Source: CAYUIG01 sp964444685 (GTDB taxonomy: Bacteria > Gemmatimonadota > Gemmatimonadetes > Longimicrobiales > RSA9). From it: a stretch of DNA of 25,590 nucleotides. Position 1 is the stretch's first letter; each line of letters begins with the position of its first letter. A program made the translations under genes and the position numbers. The stretch is taken from positions 1 through 25,590 of the forward strand of contig CAYUIG010000046.1 of the NCBI GenBank assembly GCA_964444685.1, read 5' to 3'. The notes beneath the pieces are model-generated. The model searched no databases and was not told the DNA's origin. It saw only the letters and a program-made list of their open reading frames with translations. Below are positions 1 through 6,804 of this stretch, piece after piece.

Positions 1-807
<807 letters not shown>

Positions 808-1058
808 CTCGCACCCTCTGGGGGAGTTGTTCGTGGCTATGCGGGGGCAAGGGGTATGCCTTGGTTTTCTGCCAAATCAGCATGCGGGTGACGGCGGGGG
901 GCGTACTACGGGAGACATACTACGGGAGGCGTACTGCGGTAACGGCGGGGTGAACTTCGGGTGACGGCGGGAGGCGTGCTGCGGGAGGCGTACTACGAAA
1001 GGCGGGGATGCGGGAGGCAGCTTGACCGCAAACGAATGAATCGGCTAGCGTCGAAGCG
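808..1058. other. Divergent intergenic region between clpB and lipoprotein gene 1
   Basis: This 251-base spacer separates the divergent clpB and lipoprotein genes and should carry both promoters. The clpB-proximal part (848-875) holds two overlapping short inverted repeats: CAAGG-N6-CCTTG at 848-863 and TTGG-N7-CCAA at 861-875. The middle (886-1015) is a degenerate tandem repeat, listed separately. A weak plus-strand promoter-like pair, TTGACC at 1022-1027 and TAGCGT at 1046-1051 (18-base spacer), lies just before the lipoprotein start. I see no clear sigma-70 or sigma-32 promoter for clpB. Confidence 0.6.
886..1015. repeat. Degenerate 14-base tandem repeats with palindromic core, in a 73-base duplication
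   Basis: Units related to GGCGTACTACGGGA occur at 900-913, 914-927, 928-941, 973-986 and 987-1000, with a degraded 15-base copy at 1001-1015. Each has a near-palindromic core, CGTACTACG (CGTA-C-TACG), at 902-910, 916-924 (one change), 930-938, 975-983 and 989-997. Block 886-958 is repeated with changes from 959 onward (73-base period), both blocks starting GGGTGACGGCGGG. The array lies between the divergent clpB and lipoprotein starts. It could be a cluster of regulator sites or decaying repeat DNA. Confidence 0.75.
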
Positions 1059-1385
1059 ATGAATCGGGTGATAGCAGCACTTCTGACGACGATCGCACTC
1101 GCCTGCGCGGCTCCGACCGATGAGGGGCTGCCGGAGGAGCGTTTCATCGACGTGATGACGGAGCTGCGCCGCGCGGCTGCGACGACGGACCAGTCGAGCT
1201 GGGAGGCGCGCCGTCGCGAGATCCTCGAGGGCGCGAACGTGACGGACTCGATGCTGATCGACTTCGTGCGCCGGCATGGGCACGAGATCGATCGGATGCG
1301 GGTGATCTGGGATACGATCGCGCTGCGGCTGCAGCCGGAGCCGCCGCCGGAAGAGAGTCTCGACACGGCGGCCGCGGTCCAGTGA
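1059..1385 (+). CDS. Small lipoprotein, DUF4296-like
   Basis: Predicts a 108-residue protein with a lipoprotein signal peptide: a basic start (MNR), a hydrophobic stretch to residue 12, and the lipobox A-L-A-C with Cys16 as the likely lipidated residue. The mature part is short and helical. Its pattern, a helix EERFIDVMTELRRA, then a segment ending REILEGANVTDSMLIDFVRRHG, then EIDRMRVIWDTIALRLQ, resembles the DUF4296 lipoprotein family of Bacteroidota-type bacteria. I judged this by eye, so the family call is tentative. No enzymatic motif is visible and the function is unknown. Its stop codon overlaps the GTG start of the next lipoprotein gene, so the two are probably co-translated. The start lacks a clear Shine-Dalgarno sequence. 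The sequence ATGAATCGG at the start also occurs 23 bases upstream (1036-1044), out of frame. Confidence 0.75.
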   Translation: MNRVIAALLTTIALACAAPTDEGLPEERFIDVMTELRRAAATTDQSSWEARRREILEGANVTDSMLIDFVRRHGHEIDRMRVIWDTIALRLQPEPPPEESLDTAAAVQ

Positions 1386-1798
1386 GGCGTGCGGTTCTGC
1401 TGTGCGCCGCGCTGCTGCTGTCGTGCAGCGACGGACGGGCGCGGCCGTCGCCGTCGGATCCGGATGATGCCGTCGTGGCCGTGCAGCTCGTCTCGCCGCA
1501 GCACAACACGACGGTGGCCGGCGGCAGTGAGCTGCTGATCCGCGTCATGGCGGAGGCACAAACACGGTCGGTGCGCGGGGTCGGGCACGTGGTCACGCGC
1601 ACTGCAGGGGCCACGACGGAAACGCTCGATTCGGCCACGATCGAGTTCGACCCCGAGTTCTCGGCCATCCGTTCGTTCGTCTTCGTCATTCCTTCCGGCC
1701 TCCCCGTGAACGCCCAGCTCGACATCACCGGCCTCGGCCTCGGGTCGGACGGGGTCTGGCGGCGCTCCCTGACCCGGTCCGTCCTCGTCATTCCCTGA
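1382..1798 (+). CDS. Putative lipoprotein with Ig-like beta-sandwich domain
   Basis: Predicts 138 residues from a GTG start that overlaps the upstream stop (GTGA, 1382-1385), implying translational coupling with the DUF4296-like gene. The signal peptide MRRAVLLCAALLLSC has a good lipobox L-L-S-C with Cys15 as the lipidation site; Cys8 is a less likely alternative. After a Pro/Ser/Asp linker (residues 18-28) the rest looks like a single beta-sandwich: VAVQLVSPQHNTTVAGGSELLIRV is typical of the first strands of bacterial Ig-like or carbohydrate-associated domains, and alternating hydrophobic strands continue to the C-terminus (RSVLVIP). No catalytic motif is seen. It is probably an envelope lipoprotein, but its partner and role cannot be read from the sequence. 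Its 3' end lies in a 25-26 base tandem repeat. Confidence 0.75.
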   Translation: MRRAVLLCAALLLSCSDGRARPSPSDPDDAVVAVQLVSPQHNTTVAGGSELLIRVMAEAQTRSVRGVGHVVTRTAGATTETLDSATIEFDPEFSAIRSFVFVIPSGLPVNAQLDITGLGLGSDGVWRRSLTRSVLVIP

Positions 1799-1826
1799 CC
1801 CGCTCGTCCCCGCCATTCCCTGACCC
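1766..1826. repeat. Three imperfect 25-26 base tandem repeats spanning a stop codon
   Basis: The 10-mer TCCCTGACCC recurs at 1766-1775, 1792-1801 and 1817-1826, within longer similar units containing GTCC and TCGTC. The second copy holds the stop codon (1796-1798) of the Ig-like lipoprotein gene. The period is not a multiple of three, so the copies are read in different frames. Confidence 0.7.
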
Positions 1827-1989
1827 GGCGGACCCGGACTGTGGCCCGGCCGCCACGAACGGGTGCGGCACGGACGCGCCGGTTTTTCCCATGTGGCGCG
1901 CCGCCATGCCTGCCAGCGGATTGGCGCGGAGATTGCCCGATCGGAGGGCCCGGACCCGCATGAGCGGGCCGGTACTCCCCGGAGCGGAA
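1799..1989. other. Spacer between lipoprotein gene 2 and the CxxC gene
   Basis: These 191 bases hold the last copy and a half of the 25-26 base repeat (to 1826) and then sequence with no feature I recognise. Plus-strand frames here can be read upstream of the small CxxC gene, but the residues are Arg/Ala/Pro-rich with no motif. I treat them as non-coding. Confidence 0.4.
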
Positions 1990-2205
1990 ATGGAGAAGCT
2001 GGAGCACGCCGCCGAGAGCTGTACGGGCAACTGGCGGCTGGCGACGATCCTCGAGGAGCGGGTGGTCCGCTGCGACGCCTGCGGTACGTCGTATCCCGCG
2101 ACGCCGGGCAACCGCCTGGCCGCGATCGACGAGAACTACGCGGGGATCTATCTGCGGCGACTGGCGGACGAGGGCGCGTCCCTGCGTGAGGGGCGCACGG
2201 ACTAG
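1990..2205 (+). CDS. Small hypothetical protein with CxxC motif
   Basis: Predicts 71 residues. The start at 1990 is chosen because GGAG at 1981-1984 sits five bases upstream; an in-frame ATG at 1960 would add ten residues. The distinctive feature is RVVRCDACGTSYPATPGNRL (about residues 28-47), half of a zinc-ribbon or a short redox CxxC, followed by a helical segment (IDENYAGIYLRRLADEG). Only one other Cys is present (in AESC near the N-terminus), so a classic four-Cys zinc ribbon within one chain is unlikely. It might bind metal as a dimer. I do not recognise the family, although the position of the CxxC recalls Trm112-like mini-proteins. Codon composition is like that of its neighbours. It converges on guaA with only 21 bases between the stops. 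Confidence 0.5.
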   Translation: MEKLEHAAESCTGNWRLATILEERVVRCDACGTSYPATPGNRLAAIDENYAGIYLRRLADEGASLREGRTD

Positions 2206-2220
2206 CCCTCGTCCCTCACG
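2166..2220. terminator. Interlocked inverted repeats between convergent CxxC gene and guaA
   Basis: Two perfect inverted repeats overlap here. GGACGAGGGC (2166-2175) pairs with GCCCTCGTCC (2205-2214), and CGTGAGGG (2185-2192) pairs with CCCTCACG (2213-2220). The second left arm lies inside the first loop and the right arms share two bases, so the stems are alternatives or form a pseudoknot. The structure sits over the convergent gene ends, as expected for a two-way transcription stop, but there is no T-run on either strand. Termination is therefore an inference. Confidence 0.45.
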
Positions 2221-2226
2221 TCTCCG

Positions 2227-3765
2227 TCATTCCCACTCAATGGTGGCGGGCGGCTTCGAGCTGACGTCGTAGCAGACGCGGTTCACGCCCGCCACTTCGT
2301 TGATGATCCGCGTCGACACCCTTCCCAGGACATCCGGCGGGAACCAGAACCAGTCGGCTGTCATCCCATCGCGGCTCGTCACTGCCCGCAGCGCGACCAC
2401 GTTCTCGTAGGTGCGCGCATCGCCCATCACGCCGACGCTGTGCACGGGCAGCAGCACGGCGAAGGCCTGCCAGATGTCGTCGTAGAGTCCGGCCGCGCGA
2501 ATCTCCTCGAGGTAGATCGCGTCGGCCTGGCGCAGTACCTCGAGGCGCGCGCGTGTGACTTCGCCGAGTACGCGGATCGCGAGTCCCGGCCCCGGGAACG
2601 GGTGGCGGCCGACGAGCTCCTCGGACAGCCCCAACTCCCGGCCCACGTGACGCACCTCGTCCTTGAACAGCTCGCGCAGCGGCTCGACCAGCTCGAACGA
2701 CATGTCCTCAGGAAGTCCGCCCACGTTGTGATGCGTCTTGATCACTGCGGACGGCCCGCGCACCGACACGGACTCGATCACATCGGGATACAGCGTCCCC
2801 TGCACCAGGTACTTCGCGCCGCCGATCTCGTGCGCGGCTTCCTCGAACACGCGGATGAACGCCTCACCGATCCGGCGCCGCTTCTCCTCGGGCTCCGTGA
2901 CGCCCGCGAGCCGCTCGAGGAAACGTGCGGACGCGTCGACCACCACGAGCTTAATGCCGAGATGCGTGCGGAAGGTGCGCTCCACACTTTCGCGCTCCCC
3001 GCGCCGCAGCAGTCCCGTATCGACGAAGATGCAGGTGAGCTGGTCGCCGACGGCGCGGTGCACCAGTGCTGCCGCCACGCTCGAATCGACGCCGCCCGAC
3101 AGCCCGCAGATCACGCGGCCGTCGCCGACCTGTTCCTGGATGCGCGCAACCGACTCCTCGACGAATGACGCCGGCGTCCAGTCGGGTTCGCAGCCGCAGA
3201 TACGGAAGAGGAAGTTGGAGATGACCTCGTCGCCCCTCGGGGTGTGCGCCACCTCGGGGTGGAACTGCACGCCCCACACCGGTCGTTCCTCGGAGCGGAA
3301 CGCGGCCACGCGCAGCGACTCGGTCGTGGCGAGCGTGACGTATCCGGGCGGCGGCTCGTCCACGTGGTCGCCGTGGCTCGCCCAGACGGTCACGGGCTCT
3401 TCCGGTTCGAAACCGGCGAACAGTTTGTCGGACGCGATGACGGTCATCTCGGCGCGGCCGTACTCGCGCTTGCCGTGGATCACGCGCCCGCCGGACACGT
3501 GCGCCACGAGCTGCATGCCGTAGCAGATCCCGAGAACGGGGATTCCGAGCTCGAGAATCGCCGGATCGAGCTGCGCCGCGTCGCTCTCGTACACGGAGGC
3601 GGGACCGCCGGAGAGCACGATACCGCGCGGGCCCCACTCGCGTATCCATTCCGGTGTCACGGTAGGCGGGTGGATCTCGCAGTAGACGCGCTCCTCGCGG
3701 ATGCGCCGTGCAATGAGCTGTGTGAACTGCGAGCCGAAGTCGAGGATCAGGATCTGGTTGTGCAT
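2227..3765 (-). CDS. guaA: GMP synthase (glutamine-hydrolysing)
   Basis: Converts XMP, glutamine and ATP to GMP in the cytoplasm, the last step of GMP synthesis. The 512 residues match the usual bacterial length. The N-terminal class I glutamine amidotransferase domain has its nucleophile in GICYGMQL (Cys81) and the His-Glu pair in QFHPEV (His169, Glu171). The ATP-pyrophosphatase domain starts with the PP-loop SGGVDS (223-228), and the dimerisation domain ends in KPPATIEWE, the family's typical C-terminus. I start it at 3765 (MHNQILILDFGSQ), seven bases after the lysA stop. The frame is open further upstream but those residues overlap lysA and lack homology. It is the last gene of the long mreB-to-guaA cluster, and the stop lies 21 bases from the convergent CxxC gene. 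Confidence 0.97.
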   Translation of the reverse strand: MHNQILILDFGSQFTQLIARRIREERVYCEIHPPTVTPEWIREWGPRGIVLSGGPASVYESDAAQLDPAILELGIPVLGICYGMQLVAHVSGGRVIHGKREYGRAEMTVIASDKLFAGFEPEEPVTVWASHGDHVDEPPPGYVTLATTESLRVAAFRSEERPVWGVQFHPEVAHTPRGDEVISNFLFRICGCEPDWTPASFVEESVARIQEQVGDGRVICGLSGGVDSSVAAALVHRAVGDQLTCIFVDTGLLRRGERESVERTFRTHLGIKLVVVDASARFLERLAGVTEPEEKRRRIGEAFIRVFEEAAHEIGGAKYLVQGTLYPDVIESVSVRGPSAVIKTHHNVGGLPEDMSFELVEPLRELFKDEVRHVGRELGLSEELVGRHPFPGPGLAIRVLGEVTRARLEVLRQADAIYLEEIRAAGLYDDIWQAFAVLLPVHSVGVMGDARTYENVVALRAVTSRDGMTADWFWFPPDVLGRVSTRIINEVAGVNRVCYDVSSKPPATIEWE

Positions 3766-3772
3766 CACGCCG

Positions 3773-5035
3773 TCACGCGTTCTCCATGAGGTCGACCTCG
3801 CCACGCACGAGGTCCTCCAGCCGTTCCCGCCGCCGGATCAGCCGGAAAGAGTCGCCTTCCACGAGCACTTCCGCCGGCCGCGGCCGCGCATTGTACGTCG
3901 ACGCCATCGAGAAGCCGTACGCGCCGACCGCGCCGATCGCGAGCAGCTCGCCCGGTTCCGGCCGTGCCAATGGGCGATCCAGCGCGAGGAAATCGCCGGA
4001 CTCGCAGATCGGGCCGACCACATCCACCACCTGCTCCCGCCGACCGGGCACCTGGGCGGCCGGGATCACCGGATGGTAGCTCGAGTAGTGGCTCGGCCGC
4101 AGCAGGTCGTTCATGCCGGCGTCGGTGATCACGAACGTCTTCCCGCTCATCACCTTGATGTACAGCACGCGCGTCAGCAGCACACCCGCTGGCCCGATGA
4201 TGAACCGTCCAGGCTCGAACACGATGCGCAGCCCGCTGTCGCGCAGCGCGGGCTCGAGTGCGGTCGCGAACTCGCGCGCGTCCGGGCCTTCCTCATCGCC
4301 ATACGCGATGCCGAAGCCGCCGCCCAGGTCGAGATGCTCCGGATGGATCCCGGCCGCGCGCAGCTCCGCAATGAGCTCGAGCAGCCGCGCGACGGCCCGC
4401 TGGTACGGCTCGACTTCGAGAATCTGACTGCCGATGTGCGCGTCCACGCCCACGATTCGAATGCCACCCAGGCGCGCGGCCTTCTCGTACAACGCGAGCG
4501 CCTGCTCGTACGGAATCCCGAACTTGGTGGCGGCGTGCCCCGTGCGCGTGTAGTGGTGCGGCGTCGGCGATTCGATGTCCGGGTTCACGCGCAGTGCAAC
4601 CGGCGCAACCGTGTTCATCGCAAGGGCGAGGTCCGAGAGCGCGCGCAGCTCGCCCTCGCTTTCTACGTTGAAGCAGCGGATCCCCTGCTCCAGCGCTGCG
4701 GCGAGCTCCGTCACCGTCTTGCCCACACCGCTGAACACGATGCGCTCCGCGGGGATGCCGGCGAGACGCGCGCGGAACAGCTCGCCGCCGCTCACGATGT
4801 CGGCGCCCGCACCTTCCGCCGCCAGCATGCGCAGCAGCGAAAGGTTGCCGTTCGCCTTGACCGAATACGCGATCAGCGGATCGAGCGCTGCGAACGCAGC
4901 CTGGAAGTGCCGGTAGCGGCCCAGAATGGCCGCGCGGCTGTAGACGTAGAGGGGTGTGCCGTGCTCCTGTACGAGGCGTTCGGCCGCGACGTCCTCGATG
5001 TGGAGGCGGCCGCCGCGGTGCTCGAACGCGCTCAA
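3773..5035 (-). CDS. lysA: Diaminopimelate decarboxylase
   Basis: A PLP enzyme that decarboxylates meso-diaminopimelate to L-lysine, the last step of the DAP pathway. The predicted 420 residues are normal for the family. The PLP lysine lies in IAYSVKANGN (Lys60), followed by the fold-III barrel motifs GVDAHIGSQI, LDLGGGFGI and EPGRFI, then GPICESGD (Cys344), the substrate-binding Cys-Glu contributed across the dimer, and GAYGFSMASTYN near the C-terminus. The start is a TTG at 5033-5035, seven bases after the proS stop and preceded by GAGGCG. The open frame continues upstream within proS, but those Arg-rich residues are a shadow of that gene. A downstream start would trim the N-terminal strand. 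Gene spacing suggests co-transcription with proS and guaA. Confidence 0.95.
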   Translation of the reverse strand: MSAFEHRGGRLHIEDVAAERLVQEHGTPLYVYSRAAILGRYRHFQAAFAALDPLIAYSVKANGNLSLLRMLAAEGAGADIVSGGELFRARLAGIPAERIVFSGVGKTVTELAAALEQGIRCFNVESEGELRALSDLALAMNTVAPVALRVNPDIESPTPHHYTRTGHAATKFGIPYEQALALYEKAARLGGIRIVGVDAHIGSQILEVEPYQRAVARLLELIAELRAAGIHPEHLDLGGGFGIAYGDEEGPDAREFATALEPALRDSGLRIVFEPGRFIIGPAGVLLTRVLYIKVMSGKTFVITDAGMNDLLRPSHYSSYHPVIPAAQVPGRREQVVDVVGPICESGDFLALDRPLARPEPGELLAIGAVGAYGFSMASTYNARPRPAEVLVEGDSFRLIRRRERLEDLVRGEVDLMENA

Positions 5036-5042
5036 CCGCGCC

Positions 5043-6542
5043 TCAGTAGGCCCGCGCCCAGACGACCTCCTCGGCCGCTGCGCCGCCGCACACCAGGCAC
5101 GTCGCCGGCGCCTCGGCACTCCGGAACTCCGCCGACGGAATCACACGGATCGTCGCCTTCGTCTCCTCCTTCACCTTCGACTCGCACTCCGCCGAGCCGC
5201 ACCAGCCCGCGTACACGAAACCGCCCGGCCCGTCGATGATCTCCTTGAACGCACCGTAATCGGTGACGCCGCGATGCGAGTTCGCTTCGCGGCGCACGAT
5301 CGCACCCGCGAGCAATGCATTCTGATACGCATCCAACCGCTGAGGGATCGACGATAGCGCATCGGCCTCGGCCAGTGTCTCCTTGCGCGCCATCCCCTCC
5401 GGTTCGGTCCGCAGCACCACCGTGAGATTGCCGGCCGCCACATCGCGCGGACCGATCTCGACGCGCAGCGGCACACCCTTCCGCTCCCACTCGAAGAACT
5501 TCGGCCCGGGCTTCATGGTGTCGCGCGCATCCACGTGCACACGCAGCCCCGCATCACGCAGCGCGGCCGCCACCTGCTCGGCCTTCGCGAGCACCGCGGT
5601 CTTCTCATCATCCTTGCGGTAGATCGGGACGATCACGACCTGCACCGGCGCGAGCTTCGGCGGCATCACCATGCCGACGTCATCGCCGTGCGTCATCACC
5701 AGCCCGCCCACCAGCCGCGTCGACACGCCCCACGACGTGTTCCACGCGTACTCCTCGCCTCCGCTCTCCGTCTGGAAGCGGAGCCCGAACTGCTTCGAGA
5801 AATTCTGTCCGAGCTGATGCGACGTGCCTGCCTGGAGTGCACGATTGTCCTGCATCAGCGCTTCACACGCATACGTGTGATCCGCGCCGGGGAACGTTTC
5901 GGACCGCGACTTCCGGCCGGTGATCACCGGCATCGCCATCCAGTTCTCCATGAAGTCGCGGTACACGCCCAGCATGCGCACCGCCTCTTCCTCCGCTTCC
6001 GCTTCGGTGGCGTGCGCGGTGTGCCCCTCCTGCCAGAGGAACTCGGTCGTGCGCAGGAACAGGCGCGTGCGCATCTCCCAGCGCACCACGTTCGCCCACT
6101 GGTTGATCAGCAGCGGCAGGTCGCGGTAGCTCTGCACCCACTTCGCGAACATGTCGTAGATGATCGTCTCCGACGTCGGCCGCACGACCAGCGGCTCCTC
6201 GAGCTTCGATTCCGGATCCGGCACGAGCCCGTCCTCACCCTTCACCAGCCGCGTGTGGGTGACGATCGCCATCTCCTTCGCGAAACCTTCGACGTGCTCC
6301 GCTTCGCGGGTGATGTAGCTCTGTGGTATGAAGAGCGGGAAGTACGCGTTCTGGTGCCCGGTCGCCTTGAACATGGCGTCGAGCGCGTCGCGCATGTGCT
6401 CCCACAGCGCGTAGCCGTATGGACGGATGACCATGCAGCCGCGGACCGGCGAGTAGTCCGCCAGCTCCGAACGCAGCACCACCTCGTTGTACCACGCGCT
6501 GAAGTCTTCCGCGCGCGGCGTCAGTCCCTTCTCCTGCGCCAT
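5043..6542 (-). CDS. proS: Prolyl-tRNA synthetase, archaeal/eukaryotic type
   Basis: Charges tRNA-Pro with proline using ATP. The 499-residue protein is the type without the large editing insertion found in most bacterial ProRS. It opens with the LTPRAEDFSAWYNEVV block, has class II motif 2 (RWEMRTRLFLRTTEFLWQEGH) and motif 3 (WGVSTRLVGGLVMTHGD), an anticodon domain (PVQVVIVPIYRKDD onward), and the extra C-terminal zinc-binding domain. The zinc ligands are probably Cys448, Cys453, Cys482 and Cys485, and the chain ends in a tyrosine, both hallmarks of this ProRS type. The start is clear: GGGAGGAGGG lies directly before the ATG. The gene follows a small membrane-protein gene by ten bases and precedes lysA by seven. 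Confidence 0.97.
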   Translation of the reverse strand: MAQEKGLTPRAEDFSAWYNEVVLRSELADYSPVRGCMVIRPYGYALWEHMRDALDAMFKATGHQNAYFPLFIPQSYITREAEHVEGFAKEMAIVTHTRLVKGEDGLVPDPESKLEEPLVVRPTSETIIYDMFAKWVQSYRDLPLLINQWANVVRWEMRTRLFLRTTEFLWQEGHTAHATEAEAEEEAVRMLGVYRDFMENWMAMPVITGRKSRSETFPGADHTYACEALMQDNRALQAGTSHQLGQNFSKQFGLRFQTESGGEEYAWNTSWGVSTRLVGGLVMTHGDDVGMVMPPKLAPVQVVIVPIYRKDDEKTAVLAKAEQVAAALRDAGLRVHVDARDTMKPGPKFFEWERKGVPLRVEIGPRDVAAGNLTVVLRTEPEGMARKETLAEADALSSIPQRLDAYQNALLAGAIVRREANSHRGVTDYGAFKEIIDGPGGFVYAGWCGSAECESKVKEETKATIRVIPSAEFRSAEAPATCLVCGGAAAEEVVWARAY

Positions 6543-6552
6543 CCCTCCTCCC

Positions 6553-6804
6553 TCACGAACGGCGGCTCCGCTCGCGCACCCGCTGCCACACGAGCATCAC
6601 GAGCGAAGGCACCAGCACCACCGCCATCACGACGATCCATGTCCGCACGAACGGCAACCCGCTGCGCGACAGCAGCCACGCCACACCCGCCGAACCGGCG
6701 GCGAGCACGAATACGGTCGCGGCGAGGAACGCCCATGTGAAGAGCGCGGCCCGCCGCACCAGGCGACGGCCCTCGGGCGTCCCGTGCTGCCGCTCGTCCC
6801 TCAC
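6553..6804 (-). CDS. Small two-helix membrane protein of unknown function
   Basis: Predicts 83 residues. The GTG start overlaps the hisS stop as GTGA, and the stop is ten bases before proS, so it is translated as part of this operon. A basic, hydrophilic N-terminus (about 20 residues) is followed by two predicted transmembrane helices, LFTWAFLAATVFVLAAGSAG and WIVVMAVVLVPSLVMLVW, and a basic tail (RVRERSRRS). By the positive-inside rule both ends would be cytoplasmic. No family motif is seen. Tight spacing between two tRNA synthetase genes supports it being real rather than a chance open frame. Function unknown. Confidence 0.7.
   Translation of the reverse strand: MRDERQHGTPEGRRLVRRAALFTWAFLAATVFVLAAGSAGVAWLLSRSGLPFVRTWIVVMAVVLVPSLVMLVWQRVRERSRRS

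Noticed and set aside
808..900. CIRCE or HAIR heat-shock operator upstream of clpB
   Set aside because: Only TTGG-N7-CCAA and CAAGG-N6-CCTTG short repeats are present; neither matches TTAGCACTC-N9-GAGTGCTAA or CTTGAGT-N7-ACTCAAG.
886..1015. CRISPR array
   Set aside because: The 14-base units are adjacent with no unique spacers and are degenerate, so they are not CRISPR repeats.
3701..5239. Long plus-strand open frame (512 codons) opposite lysA
   Set aside because: Arg/His/Ala-rich low-information product with no motifs. It is the expected antisense shadow of a high-GC gene; lysA on the other strand has all its family motifs.
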